A stretch of DNA of 64,000 nt from Myxocyprinus asiaticus. Taxonomy: Eukaryota > Chordata > Actinopteri > Cypriniformes > Catostomidae. How positions within the stretch are numbered: position 1 is the stretch's first letter; every line of letters starts with the position of its first letter. The translations under genes and the position numbers were made by a program. Positions 10,796-24,804 of this stretch are shown one piece after another. The stretch spans positions 2,026,001 through 2,090,000 of the forward strand of contig NC_059359.1 in NCBI RefSeq assembly GCF_019703515.2, written 5' to 3'. The notes beneath the pieces were generated by a model. That model was not told where the DNA came from. It saw nothing but the letters and a program-made list of their open reading frames with translations, and searched no databases.

Positions 10796-12067
10796 CTATA
10801 AGAGACTTTCCACAAGTAAAACTCCAATAATAAGTGATGCCATCTGCCATATTCAGAGTTTTCTTTCAAACGTCTCAAGTTACAAAGTGTCTTGGGTTTT
10901 TTCTAAAGCGCTCACAGCCACTGCAAGACTATTGTAATAGTGATCCCTTTTAGTGAAAGCAGAGGTCAGCTGGTAACAGGCAAAGATTCAGAGGGCAAAA
11001 CCAAAAGAGTAGAAAAAAATCTTGACCTTAAAATCCCAATGAAATGGCTGGACAAACATATTCTTCTATTGAAAAGGGAAGTTTGGGCAGGACATAAAAA
11101 AGGAAATGGAAAGAGCAAGATCACTCTCATCAATATTTTTGGTCAATGCGTATATCTCATCAAAACATGTTTAAGGAATTAATTATTTAACTTTAAGGAA
11201 TACACTAGCATTAGCCTCAAAGCAGATGAAAACTACAATTGGAACTACAATTTTTGTGAACTAAAAGCCACAAAACTACAATTTCATGGGGGTTTTAAAA
11301 TTAGTTTTATTCCATCAAATCTAAATGTCTCAAATAACATGTTAACATGAGCTGTTTAAAATAACATTAATTATAGGTGGTTAATAAATATCACTCTGTT
11401 TAGCTTGGAAAATTAAAGCGAGGCCACATTAAGGCCCTTTAGGCAGTTTCCAACAAAATCTTTATGCTAACTGAATTAGGAATAATGAGTCAGATTTGAA
11501 CGTCACAGCAAATGTTTTAATAACCCCCCGGAACATTCAAATGGAATGAGGGTGTTTCTGGTATTGGAAAAAATAATAATTCCAGACCGTTGTTGTACCC
11601 TTGCTGTCGCTGAGCAACAAATCAATACAAAAAATCTGAACTACTTGCCTTGTGAGTCAGAATTCCTAAATAGACAACTCGGCTCCAAACAAGCAACACT
11701 ATGGCTCTGTTCCAAAACCTAGTGAGCTGCATTGTTGTCTACTGTATACACAAAAGGCAGCTGCCATTTAAGAAACCTCATAAGTAACTGATGCTATACA
11801 TACAGTAGGCTGCTACGTCTGCATGTCATGTGCAAAGCAATTTTCAACATAGAAGTCTAGACTCAACTGATTTTAATAAAGTTTGGTGTTTAAACAACAT
11901 TATCACAATCGACGATGTGCCTCGAAATCGACCCCATTCTGACGAGTAACATGCACCATCCCTGTCAGACATTTCTGCAGCTATTCAATGTGTTTACCTT
12001 TTCCTGTGGCATGACTGAAACCAGGAAATAATAGCGTTCACATAAACAATGGTACGTGCCATTTTTT
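10796..12067. other. Non-coding DNA, no gene seen
   Basis: An 80-codon lysine-rich frame at 10940-11182 has no domain or splice context and is not called. No repeat was recognised with confidence. Confidence 0.35.
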
Positions 12068-12507
12068 GTGATTTTCTCCCCTTTTCTTCCCAATTTGGAA
12101 TGCCCAATTCCCAGTGCACTCTAAGTCCTCGTGGTGGCGTAGTGACTCGCCTCAATCCGGGTGGTGGAGGATGAATCTCAGTTGCCTCCACGTCTGAGAC
12201 CGTCAATCTGCGCATCTTATCACGTGGCTTGTTGAGTGCATTACCACGGAGAAGTAGTGCGTGCGGAGGCTTCACGCTATTCTCCGCAGCATCCACGCAC
12301 AAATCACCACGCGTCCCACCGAGAACGAGAACAACATTATAGAGACCACAAGGAGGTTACCCCATGTGACTCTACTGTCCCTAGCAACCAGGCCAATTTG
12401 GCTGCTTAGGAGACCTGGCTGGAGTCACTCAGCACGCCCTGGATTCGAACCCGCGACTCCAGGGATGATATTCAGTGTCTTTACTCGCTGAGCTACCCAG
12501 ACCCCCC
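12068..12507 (-). mobile_element. tRNA-derived SINE, copy 2
   Basis: Same head-body-tail order as copy 1, with the tRNA-like head at the right end (GCTGAGCTACCCAG is the complement of the A-box region). Flanks GTGCCATTTTTT and GGTTGCATTTTT are only a weak candidate target duplication. Boundaries are approximate. Confidence 0.75.
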
Positions 12508-12820
12508 TCGAGGTTGCATTTTTGCTGTAAAATAAAATTTTGACTCCACTGATGGTTAGGTTTAGGGTTGGGGTTTGAGTTTGGACATAGGGTTTATAAA
12601 ATATGCATTCTTGTTAACTGTATTACATCATTTACAACTAAAAACACAATTTGCTTTTGGTGGCACTCTGTGGACATTTCAACTCGAAAACACTTCCAGT
12701 GGTTTGAATTTCTATAAGTACAGACGAACTTTAGAAGAACATTAAAAACTTCTGTTGATGAATTCACAGATCAGTCTGGTTAAAACATGTTGCTAATATT
12801 TACATGACACACTAAACATG

Positions 12821-13960
<1,140 letters not shown>

Positions 13961-16411
13961 CAATCTCATTTCATTAACTAGATGCCAGGTTTTCCAACTC
14001 TAGTGCTTTCTTAGGGTTTTGGGTGTTTTTTACTGGCTCAAAAGTGTCCGCCCTCAAGTCTCTATGATATTCTGCCAGAAAATCGTAAATTGTATCACTA
14101 AGAAAACTAATAGGACATTTACTTATGGTTAGATGTTTGTCTAAATCCTTAACCCTAGTATGAGCAATAGTAATACTGTAGTGATGCTTGCCTTAGCAAA
14201 CACAACTAAACATGACAGACTCTAGATATATCTATAAACAGCAACACTGCGCTTCATCAGACAAAAGAAGTTCATAAAAATGTTTAATGTGGTGAGGTTT
14301 CCTCCCAAAAGCATTCACTCTGACATATTTACTGCAGTGACCTCTCCCCTCGCTGACTCCTCCTCTCTGATGGACACCCCGTTGACAAATAAAAGACTCG
14401 TGTTGTGAAAGTCTGCTACTGAATCGGCTGGAAGCATTAGGAATTCAATGCCGTTCCTGATGTTCTACGGCTCCTTCTATGCTTTCTGAACTGAAAGAGT
14501 GTCGTACTGACTTCACGATCTTCAACAATAATTTACAATATTTTTTTAAGTCATAAATAATCATACAACCGGTATTGGGCAACTACAAGCTACTTTGATA
14601 CTGCACTTTGACACGCTACAAGTTACCTAGAATTTAAAACAGTTAAACTACTGCCAAGCTATCCTTTTATATGTAACATTGTGCATCATGTGGATTATCT
14701 AATGATCTATGCATCTGATTACCAAAGACAATCACCTCCTCTAAATAATGATATGTGATATTTTATGTTCCGTTTATTTTTCGTGAAGTTATAAGCAAAA
14801 ATGCGGCATATAAGCAACACCATCATAATTGTCAAAGACATATACTTAACTATTACTCACTATATTTCTGTCTGTGAGTAAAACAAATAGGATGGTTGTA
14901 TTCTACTCTTTGAGAGCTTTCCAGCAACATATGACACATGGATATTTGATCAGTCTGATGTTTCAAATTTTTTATCAATTATCATTATTGTGGTTATATC
15001 ATTAAAAAAAATATATATATATCTTGCTTTAAGGATGTTTTTATTTGAAGACAAGACATAAATAATGATGAAGAATCAGTAATCTGACAGGCAAGAGAAC
15101 ATTGAAAAAATCTGTGCCACGTGTTTGGTTTGAAGCCAACTTATCTGCACGGCTTCACCCACAATTCTCCATCAGTATTGCCCTTTTCAGACAGTTAATC
15201 AGTTTTGCGTCCAGCAGTGAAAGCAACCATTTCTGTAACCGTAGACTAGAGAAGTGGAAAGTGCAGTCTAACAAATCAGGACACATAGAGGAGACATTAC
15301 TGTCTGTCTGTGTCCTCTGGTGCATGAAAGAGATTTACAAACATCCCTCAAGCACTTCTAGGTCAAGATTTGCATCAGTGTTTTCTATAAAAACACCACA
15401 CCTCCTGCACAAAAGGAGGGGTCCTCTGGGGAATTCAACTGTTTTATGAATGCGACGCAACATTTTCCTCCATATAAACAGACGGAAGCACTCAGAAAAC
15501 TCACACTGTTCTCTCAACTGGTGAGCCGCGAGCCCAAAATGGGTCTCAGGTCTGTTACGATAGGGTCGTGGACAGCAGAGAAAAACAAAGCTATATGGAA
15601 ATAATAAATTGCAACTAACCATATTGTGCCAAAGACCTTTAAAAGGGAGAAGAAAACACTTCCCATATGTTTTTTTGTTGACATCAAAGCTTGTGCGTCC
15701 AATCAAACTCTACAGTATTTTGAAGCAAATCCATCTGTTACTTGGCTGAAGCCAAATTAGACAGTGACATGCCCTCATCCTCAAAAACCACAAACGAAAC
15801 TACACAAAGTAAATAAAAATACCACCCAGACTTCACTTGCAACAAGGTGGTTTGAGCGGTGAATAATTTTTTGTTTATAGTCACAAGACGGCAAAATTTC
15901 ATAAGAAAATATTCCTGCATTTAAATGCGGTTGTCACTCCAAAAGTTTGCAATGTGTACGTGGCCAATGCAACTGGAAAGGGTGATTATTTACGCACAGT
16001 GCTGTGAAACAATGCAGTAACAAAAGATGCATTCCAGAGGTTGACCATCTGACCAAGACTGCATTGTCATTTCAGAAGACACTGTTTTCAAAAGAAAAGA
16101 CGTCAGATGAGTAAGAATGATAAACAGACGAGTTTAACTCTGAACAGAATTATTTCTGCTTTCTGTTGCACAAACACACCAACGTTCAGTATGGAATACC
16201 AGATTACAACTTCAAACTGTGCAATGTCCTGTACTGCATACTGCATACTATTAAAAACCTGTATGTAGGCATTATTCCACAATAATCTTTTCCAACAGTA
16301 GTGTGCCACAATGTTGTCACATGACCTCATTGTCGCACATTTCATTCAGTGAGTGGCATCCAGTTAACATCTTTGAAATTAAAAGATTTAGCATTTTAAT
16401 GGCATAACGTA
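13961..16411. other. Non-coding DNA with a piggyBac-family fragment
   Basis: About 14680-14950 is an inverted copy of the interior of the MITE at 2991-3717; for example TATTCTACTCTTTGAGAGC here matches its complement near 3250. A 123-codon frame on the minus strand (15335-15706) has no recognised domain and is not called. Nothing else was recognised. Confidence 0.4.
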
Positions 16412-18404
16412 TGGAGCCCATGAGAGGACAGGGTGGGAATGTTTTTTCTTAAATAGTTTTGCGTGCCCTCGCAATTGTTTTGCATTCCCTCACAATAAAT
16501 TTACCATGGTTTTACAAAAATAACCATATTTTAACCTTGATATTTGTAGTAAAACCATATTAATAATACAGGAAAACAAAAACTATGATAATAAAAATCA
16601 TTATTTTGAGGGCACGCAAAACTTATTGCAAGGGAGCACAAAACATATTGCAAGGGCATGCAAAACTACTGCGAGGGAGCGCAAAACTTATTGCGAGGGA
16701 ACACAAAACTTATTGCAAGGGACCAAAAAACTTATTGTGAGGGAACGCAAAACTTGTTGCGAGGGAACGCAAACTATTACGAGGAAATGCAAAACTAATT
16801 GCGAGGGCACGCAAAACTACTGCGAGGGAGTACAGCACTTATTGCTAGGGAACACAAAACTTATTGCGAGGGAGCACAAAACTACTGCAATGGAGCACAA
16901 AACTTATTGCGAGGGAACACAAAACTACTGCGATGGAGCATAAAACTTATTACGAGGGCACGCAAAACTACTGTGAGGGAGCACAAAACTTATTGCGAGG
17001 GAACACAAAACTATTGCGAGGGAGCACAAAACTATTGCGAGGGAGCACAAAACTTATTGCGAGGGAACACAAAACTTATTGCGAGGGAACACAAAACTTA
17101 TTGCGAGGGAACACAAAACTATTGCGAGGGAGCACAAAACTTATTGCGAGGGAACACAAAACTTATTGCGAGGGAACATAAAACTTATTGCGAGGGAACA
17201 TAAAACTTATTGCGAGGGAACACAAAACTATTGTGAGGGAACATAAAACTACTGCGATGGAGCACAAAACTATTGTGAGGGAACACAAAACTTATTGCGA
17301 GGGAACGCAAAACTTATTGCGATGGAGCACAAAACTATTGTGAGGGAACACAAAACTTATTGCGAGGGAACGCAAAACTTATTGCGAGGGAACACAAAAC
17401 TACTGCGAGGGAGCACAAAACTTATTGCGAGGGAACACAAAACTTATTGCGAGGGAACACAAAACTATTGTGAGGGAACACAAAACTATTGCGAGGGAAC
17501 AAAACTTATTGCGAGGGCACACAAAACTACTGCGAGGGAGCACAAAACTTATTGCGAGGGCACGCAAAACTTACTGCGAGGAAACGCAAAACTTATTGCG
17601 AGGGAACCCAAACTATTACGTGGGAATGCAAAACTAACTGCGAGGGCACGCAAAACTATTGCGAGGACACGCACAACTACTGCGAGGGAGCACAAAACTT
17701 ATTTTGAGGGAAGGCAAACTATTACGAAGGAATTCAAAACTTATTGCGGGGACATGCAAAACTACTGTGAGGCAGCACAAAACTTATTGCGAGGGAACAT
17801 AAAACTACTGCGATGGAGCACAAAACTATTGCGAGGGAACACAAAACTTATTGCGAGGGAACACAAAACTACTGCGAGGGAGCACAAAACTATTGCGAGG
17901 GAACACAAAACTTATTGCGAGGGAACACAAAACTACTGCGAGGGAACACAAAACTACTGCGAGGGAGCACAAAACTTATTGCGAGGGAACACAAAACTAC
18001 TGCGAGGGAACACAAAACTTATTGCGAGGGCACACAAAACTTATTGCGAGGGCACGCAAAACTACTGCGAGGGAACGCAAAACTATTGCGAGGGAACACA
18101 AAACTTATTGCGAGGGAACACAAAACTTATTGCGAGGGAACACAAAACTTACTGCGAGGAAACGCAAAACTTATTGCGAGGGAACGCAAACTATTACATG
18201 GGAATGCAAAACTAACTGCGAGGGCATGCAAAACTATTGCGAGGACACGCACAACTACTGCGAGGGAGCACAAAACTTATTGTGAGGGAAGGCAAACTAT
18301 TACGAAGGAATGCAAAACTTATTGCGAGGGAGCACAAAACTTATTGCGAAGGAACGCAAAACTATTTCCGAAAAAACTCCTGCCCTGTCCTCTAAGGAGC
18401 TCCG
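16412..18404. mobile_element. Inverted-repeat DNA element carrying a minisatellite, member 1
   Basis: The left end (TGGAGCCCATGAGAGGACAG, then AAATAGTTTTGCGTGCCC) and the complement of the right end (CGGAGCTCCTTAGAGGACAG, then AAATAGTTTTGCGTTCC) form a terminal inverted repeat of about 75 bp. Both borders abut TA (16410-16411 and 18405-18406), suggesting a TA or TNA target duplication. There is no transposase frame; nearly the whole interior is a 21-22 bp tandem array. A related element with the same termini lies at 47722-51004. Confidence 0.7.
16607..18365 (+). repeat. Minisatellite, 21-22 bp unit, roughly 80 copies
   Basis: Units follow the pattern GCGAGGGAACACAAAACTTA plus one or two T, with 21-bp variants ending in ACTACT or ACTATT and A/G variation in GGAACAC/GGAGCAC. 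Because 21- and 22-bp units alternate, the reading frame rotates, giving long apparent frames of Lys/Thr/Glu/Gly-rich protein that are artefacts. Copy number is estimated from array length divided by unit length. Confidence 0.95.
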
Positions 18405-19312
18405 TAATGTTTAGCAGTCTAATAATTAGTCAAGAAAAAGACAAATTACAGTAAAATTTACGGATAAATCCAGTTCATTTGTCACACTGGAAACGGAAGG
18501 TCAATTTGAGTGCATTGCACTGGCAAATGCAGTCTATAATCCAGGTATTCCATGCACACAGAACACATCTGCATACTGTGAACATTATTAAGAGTAGTAT
18601 GCTATTCTGACAATCTCATGCACTCAGTCACTGAGAACTCACATGCTCTCATGTTGTTGGATGTGAAAAAATCCCAGATCACATCTCAATATCAAAAATC
18701 TCTTACGAAGCGGAAAGCAACACAAAGTTCCGAAATGACCTGGCAGGAATTCAGGTTCATCCAGCAAAGCAGTTAACTGTCATTTTAATGTCATTATAAT
18801 AAACTATTTTAAAAGCATTTAAAAGCATTACAACAGAAAAAAATAATAAAATAAAAACATAATTGTGAAGAGGATTGGAGGAATTGTGCCGCATTCTCTT
18901 TTATCCCTCTCCCGCTGATTGGGCAACTCAGCACCGGCGTGTATCCTCACAGCCCGGCCACGCCCTCCTCCTTGTAACAATAATAATTATAATAGTTATA
19001 ATATAATGCATAAAAAAGCATTATAACAGACACAAATGTTCAACAAATTCTTCTGCTAAGGAATACAGTAGCAGAGGAATGCCAATTAATAAAGTTGCTA
19101 ATAAAAATGTTGTCCTTTTAATACATGCATAAATATTATGGCTGTATATAAATTTTGATTTTTAATAACCATTAATCGGCATCTTCACTTGAACAATCCC
19201 GATATCGATTCTTAAAATCACAAGATCAAGCTTTTACAGTGCTTGAGAATTTGCATGTCTAAACAGTCAAATACATTTCAAAATTCTGTGAAAATAATAT
19301 TAATGTAAATAC
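18405..19312. other. Non-coding DNA with a Gypsy LTR fragment
   Basis: The segment 18865-18978 (CTCTCCCGCTGATTGGGCAA through GCCACGCCCTCCTCCTTGTA) matches the LTR at 32773-33029. It ends at the TTGTAACA-like LTR border, so it is a partial solo LTR. The rest shows nothing. Confidence 0.55.
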
Positions 19313-19869
19313 TATAGATGCACTGATGTATCGGCTACCGATATTAATCGGCAAATTACTGTCCAAATTAAAACCATCGGCATATTGGTAATAAGTATGA
19401 AAACGCTGATATAAACAAAACGATAATTAATTAGTAACACACTTTGTAAAAACTCCACAATATGTAGAAGGGCTGGCAGTCCTAAGAACATGTTATGTTT
19501 TATTTTTATTCTTTCTCGTTTTCATGTTAATGCGGGGGGAAAAATGCCATAAATGGACGTGACAGTTGTGAAAACGGCACTTTCCTATAAGCTACATGAT
19601 GAGGAAGACCATCTAAAACGCTTTGAAACCAGCGGACTTTAACATCTGAGATATCGGAAATTAAACATAGTGGAATTATTTATTGTTAGAACCCTAAAAA
19701 AGCTTTTGTACCTCTTTATACATTTTTTAAGAATTTCTAAGTAAAACAGTGATCTGATGACAAAATAAGCTAAGTGGCAAAATATCGGACTCATTATTGG
19801 CCTGTTTTTTTGTTGTTGTTGTAAATCGATATTCATATCAGCCAAAAATGTTGTATCGGTGCATCCCTA
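19313..19869 (+). mobile_element. hAT-like TAGGGATGCAC family, copy C (internally deleted)
   Basis: The left end TATAGATGCACTGATGTATC and the right end GTATCGGTGCATCCCTA are inverted. The flanks GTAAATAC (19305-19312) and GTAAATAT (19870-19877) form an 8-bp target duplication with one difference. At 557 bp it is about half the length of copies A and B and lacks their middle. Confidence 0.75.
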
Positions 19870-20369
19870 GTAAATATAGCCATTTTTGTCTCAAGTGAAC
19901 GTAAACAGCGGGACACATTTTTTTTATCATCAAAATATTGGACTTGAAGTGTAAATGCAGCTACTGTCAAGTGCCATTAATTTAAATCAAACAACAAAAA
20001 TAAGAAAACGAGAAAAACCACTTACTGCTTTTGGCTGGAAATTTACCCAAATGAATTGAGAGCCTGTGAATCTGTATCGAATCGAGAAATCTGTATCGAT
20101 ATGCAGTCCTGAATAAACAAGATCTCTCCTGATTTAATCATTTGCCACATGTCTAAAGCCATCATGTACTGCTCAGATAGCATCAGATTTCCTCTGGGAA
20201 AACAAAATGACTTAACATGCTGATTGAACGTGAGAGATAAGAATTACAAGGTTGGTTTAAGCAGGAATTATCACATAAAGACAGACTTTCACTTATCAAC
20301 TCATTTTCCATCCATGGTGCCAAGAAGAGGCAGGAAACAGGAAGTAGAGGTTGGAAACAGGAACCTGAA

Positions 20370-20394
20370 CCTAACCCTAACCCTAACCCTAACC
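20370..20394 (+). repeat. Interstitial telomeric repeat, about four CCCTAA units
   Basis: CTAACC occurs four times in tandem (20371-20394), preceded by a degenerate unit (CTGAAC). This is the vertebrate telomere motif read on the C-strand, in the middle of ordinary sequence. Confidence 0.85.
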
Positions 20395-21195
20395 ATGCAT
20401 CTCAACTGGTTTTGCTTCAGGACTCATATCTTTACACTGGATATCAAGTAGCGACCAAACACAATACCAAAATTGTTTATTGTACAAAATTTTATTTTGA
20501 ATGGTTGCATTCACTCAGCAGCCAATAATGAACTGTATTTAACGAAGTATGGATCAGATTTTAATTTACCATGTTTACAGTTGAAAAGTGTTATTTCTGT
20601 GCCACTATCAGCACCAAATGGAATTTCAACGTAACAAAAATTGCTTAACCAGTGGCGTGAGTTTGGTGCACTAAGGCTGAAAAAATAAAAATTAAAAATT
20701 TGACTATTCATCATTGTGACTATGCACGCCCGGTCCCCAATCGGGCTAATCAGCTGAGGAGAGGGATAAGTGCAGCGGGATGCGGTAGTTTGAGAGAGAG
20801 AGAGCCACATGCAGCTGAGAGACGAACTGCTCCAGTACCACCACATCGACAACATCCATGGCGCCGCAGGTTCCCTCTGCCATCAACCATTTCCGGCCGG
20901 CATCCCGGAGTTGTTGGGCAAAAGCGAACGGCGGTCGCGCCTCCCAAAGCTCAGGGACCTGAAGAGCTGACGACTCTGTTCGGGGCTATGACCAACCCGT
21001 TGCTGGATGGCTTTCCTCAGATGTTGATATTTAAGGAGGCTGGTGACGGGAAGTTGTTGTGCTGCTAGCTGCGCCTCCCCAGAGAGTAGGGGTAATAAGC
21101 GGGCCGCCCACTGGTCTGGAGGCCACTTCCATACTCGGCCGTCTTCTCAAACAAATCTAGGAAGGCCTCTGGGTCGTCACTTGGCCCCATTCCCA

Positions 21196-21429
21196 TCAGA
21201 GACTCAGGTGGGGTTGGTTCCGGGGGGTCGCAATGCCAGCCCCCTCTCTGGCGATCAGACTCCGGAATACCTGCCAGTCCTCCGTTTGTGCCTGCAGCAG
21301 GGCTTGGAAACGTTGTTCTAGCTCCAGGCGTAACTCCAAGAGCGCTCGGTATTGGTCTTTCTGGATGCAGGCGAGGGACTTGATAACTTCGTCCAGCGGT
21401 GTAGACTCCATAACGGCGTTATCCTCCAA
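21196..21429 (-). pseudogene. Gypsy gag N-terminus
   Basis: The 77-codon frame starts MEDNAVMESTPLDEVIKSLA and continues with a glutamine/leucine-rich helix (LEQRFQALLQAQ), the typical start of fish Gypsy gag. The ATG lies just inside the primer-binding site, as expected. The frame stops after about 77 residues, whereas gag normally runs for several hundred, so it is truncated. It is on the minus strand, directly downstream of the partial LTR. Confidence 0.7.
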
Positions 21430-21431
21430 TT

Positions 21432-21449
21432 CCCGGGTTTTGGCACCAA
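21432..21449 (-). other. Primer-binding site of the Gypsy fragment
   Basis: On the minus strand the 18 bases TTGGTGCCAAAACCCGGG begin directly after the LTR end TTACA. A TGGTGCC-type motif directly 3' of an LTR is the classic position for the tRNA primer site. Which tRNA is used is not assigned. Confidence 0.6.
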
Positions 21450-21637
21450 TGTAACAGGGTTTAAAATGGGAGAGGAGGAGGCGGGAACCGGCTGAACAGT
21501 CAAAGTAATATTTAATGTAAACTTAAACAAAAAGACAAACACACATGGCAGCTGCATGTGGCTCTCTCTCTCTCTCTCGAACTGCCGCATCCCGCTGCAC
21601 TTATCCCTCTCCTCGACAGATTAGCCCGATTGGGTTA

Positions 21638-24259
21638 TACAAATACAGTTTAACAGAACACGTGTGTCTCGAGACAAGTTTTTTAAGGTTGAAGTTCTTT
21701 TTAACTTGACACAGAACCAAAAAAAACACAGAGCTTCTGCACGAGATGCCAAATAAACTATGAAATGATGCAAAACCGTCTAGGGCATGTTTACGTAGCA
21801 ATACAATTGGAAAACTTTGTGGATGGATGCAAAATATTCAGTGTGAATCAAGGTTATTATATTTAACTGAAAATGAAACTAAAACGAAATTCCAAAAAAT
21901 AACCTAGAAAAACTAAAATGTTTCCAAAAAACTAAAACTGAACTGAAAACATCGTGCATTGCTTCAAAAAGAACTAAAACGAAATAGAAATGATCATAAA
22001 ATATTTTCAGTTTTTGTTTCTAATACTTTGACAAAAATTTAGGCACGTTTCAAAATGGTTTTTGTTTATTTTAACGTCTCCATCTGTTGCATCGCATTTT
22101 TATTTAATGCACTTTAGTTTAAAGTGGAATGCACTTTTATTTTAAAGCGCTGGTTGGCTAATATCCGTTGCGTCGTCTTGTGGACTAAGACAACAACGTC
22201 AATTTAAAAATCTGGTGACTTTAAAATTCGAATTTAGGTAATATTTTAGGTAAAAATTCGAATTTCGTTTCTCAGCCTTGCTGACAGCACTATGGGGCAC
22301 CTATACCTGTTTGTCTGTGCTTGTCGCAAAAATGACACATTTCAACTTTAATGGACTTTAATAAAAAATAAAGCCTCATCAACGCTGAGAAGTTACTACT
22401 AAAACTCCAAAGTTCTTCCAGGTGTTCTTGCAGATGAAAGTTACAGTAAAAGTGTCTACCACAAGAGTACTGCGGCATTCCCAGGTATGTGCCGCTCTTT
22501 TCAACACGGAAGCCTCCGGTGCTGTTCCTATTCTCTCTGTCATCATCTCGCCGTCTTTGAATACTTTCACAGATTCATATTTCAAACTTCAAGAAGCTCA
22601 GAGAATGGAAACTTGACTCCTAGAAATGGCCTGAAGCCACCATCACACTCCAATTATCAAATGAAGCTCAATCCAAACGTCCCGTGAGAGTTTAAGAAGA
22701 CACAAGACCACTAATCCCGGCGGGACTCTCTGGAACTAAAAAGACATTCTCTACAAATCCTGCTCATTTTAGCACAGTGTTGTTTAAATGGGAGTATAGA
22801 AATGGCCCAAAACTAGCAAACTTTACTATGTCTTGGATTATAAGTACCCAATACGACCCATTGTATAGATATAAACTTTTAGTTCACAGTCAGTAGTTTT
22901 ATATAAATATTAAAGACAAAACAACTGCCCTGAATTAGATGATATATTTTAAGAGCCCTAATGCAAATTCAACCCACACAACACTTCATTTAACAACTAA
23001 AGATGTCTAATCAGTTTACTGGGATTTTGCCCTGTGGGGTTTTTTGGGGTACAGAGCTGACATACAGTATACATTATAAAATACATGACATAAATCAACC
23101 TCATGAGAACAGGTGCTCATGTAGCAGGGGAAATTCAAGGTTTTTTTTAAATTATGTAATCACAGTCTGGGGAATCTAACTTTCCAGTTAACTTTCAGAA
23201 AAGCATTATAATAAATGCAATAATAAATGCAAACAACTTCTAGTAGATGCCCAGCTCGGAATTAAACATTTGTTTAAAGGTCAGTATTAATGTGTACATT
23301 TTTCAGAAATCCATGAATTGAATATGACAATTTGCATTTACATGGGAATTCATTCTACTAGTGTTTCATGAATGAAGTCCAGTGTCTTTGCATACTGAAC
23401 TCTTGAACACTCAACTTGCAAAACTCAAAACGTTACTGTTAGGTATTTGCATATTTGCTCTGAGTTGTGTCGTTCTGGACAACTAAATATCTGATAGTGT
23501 TGCACATGTTCTAGTTCTTGTTCTAAATGTGGTTTAATGCTAATGAGAGTGAACTGCAATAGCAAATCTGTTGATTAATGGACTGGGCCAGTACAAACAT
23601 GGACTTTTCGTCACCCATTTTTCATCTAATCTTTGGAAGTGTAAACAGCCCGCTCTGTTTTGACTTCTTCTCACTCATTACGACCTGGAGATCTGGAGAA
23701 AAGCGTAATAAATTGGTCATATTCTGTATATTATTGGTTTAGAGGAATAAATCACCCAATGAAGTACAAAAGTAGAAGCTCAGCATTATCTCCAAGCAGC
23801 TTTTTACCACACAATAAAAGAAGAATGGAGACCAATAACCACACACACCATGAAAGCAACATTAAAGTCTAATAAAAAATGTGCTAAAAAGGCGAGGTTA
23901 CACTTTTTTTTCCATGTTGCTCAGCCTTTCAAAGTACACTCTTTTGAACACATGGTTACACAGACGCGTTCAATGCATGTTCTTTAGTAGTCAACAGGAG
24001 GTACATGCGCCGACGATGCGGAAAAAACCGAATGTACGCGCGTCTATTAAAATAGTCTGCACGCGGACAGTCCTCAAGTACTGTGATGATAGTGAAATTT
24101 GTGTCACGCTAACTATGTGCAAGATGTAGCAGCACACAGAAAACCGAAGTATACTTTGGTCTTTAGTCTTCTGAAGTCGGGCTGTCAACAGGGCTGAGAA
24201 ACTAAATTCACATTTTTCACTGAAATATTTCATATACTAAAATTTAAATATTAGCGGCG
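21638..24259. other. Non-coding DNA, no gene seen
   Basis: Around 21860-22030 there is an A-rich stretch with repeated AACTAAAAC/GAAACTAAAACG words, likely an old repeat. Elsewhere no exon, repeat or domain was recognised. Confidence 0.35.
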
Positions 24260-24683
24260 CAACTAATCAATATAAGCCGTGACATAGCTATTGTTTATTG
24301 CAAAGAACATATCTGGCTGTTACCAAGAGTGCGTAAACTAATCAAGCCAAAAGATTTCGAAGAAAAGATCACAGCCTTCTGCGGCTTCACTCAGTTTTCC
24401 GCCAAAATAAAAGCTCAGAACAGAAACAGAAATATATCACTACTGTATAGTTATGTAATATTCGCTGTAGTAATCATAATAATAATACAGCAATAAATAA
24501 TCATATTTAAGGAATATCTCACATCTGTGCTGCTCAGTTGTTCAGCACTTTATTTGACAAAAATAAATTCAATTTTGTGTTTCGATTGTGCTGTAAGGAT
24601 CTGTATAAAAGCACTTCATTTGATATAAATAATGCAATGTTATGCTAACCATTAATTGTGCTATTTTTGTATATGTGTGTATG

Positions 24684-24790
24684 CGTATATACATATATAT
24701 GTATATGGGTGTGTGTGTATGTATGTATATATATATATATAATTATAAAACAATTATTTATTCATTATTATTATTATTATTATTATTTTA
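24684..24790. repeat. TA/TG and ATT microsatellites
   Basis: A tract of alternating TA and TG (24684-24742) is followed by an ATT run (24764-24790). Short frames of Tyr/Ile/Val across it are artefacts of the repeat. Confidence 0.85.
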
Positions 24791-24804
24791 TTCTCTGTAT
24801 AAGT

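Larger units (their letters stand above)
20725..21637 (-). mobile_element. Rearranged Gypsy-type LTR retrotransposon fragment
   Basis: On the minus strand, a partial LTR (21637 down to 21450, ending CCTGTTACA) is followed by a primer-binding site and the start of gag. At the other end, 20735-20825 carries LTR sequence again (GGGATAAGTGCAGCGGGATG) but in the opposite orientation. The fragment is thus bounded by inverted pieces of one LTR, which a simple insertion cannot give. The segment 20840-21065 between them was not recognised. Confidence 0.6.

Noticed and set aside
10940..11182. 80-codon basic frame
   Set aside because: No domain, splice signals or conservation clue.
15335..15706. 123-codon frame on the minus strand with several Cys residues
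   Set aside because: No recognised domain, no splice context and no homologue I can name; frames of this length occur by chance in 64 kb.
16607..18365. Possible CRISPR-like array
   Set aside because: Units are contiguous with no unique spacers, the repeat itself varies, and the DNA is vertebrate.
16626..18454. Long open frames (up to 306 codons) rich in Lys, Thr, Glu and Gly
   Set aside because: They are a by-product of the 21-22 bp minisatellite, which stays open in several frames at once. No codon structure or flanking gene signals exist.
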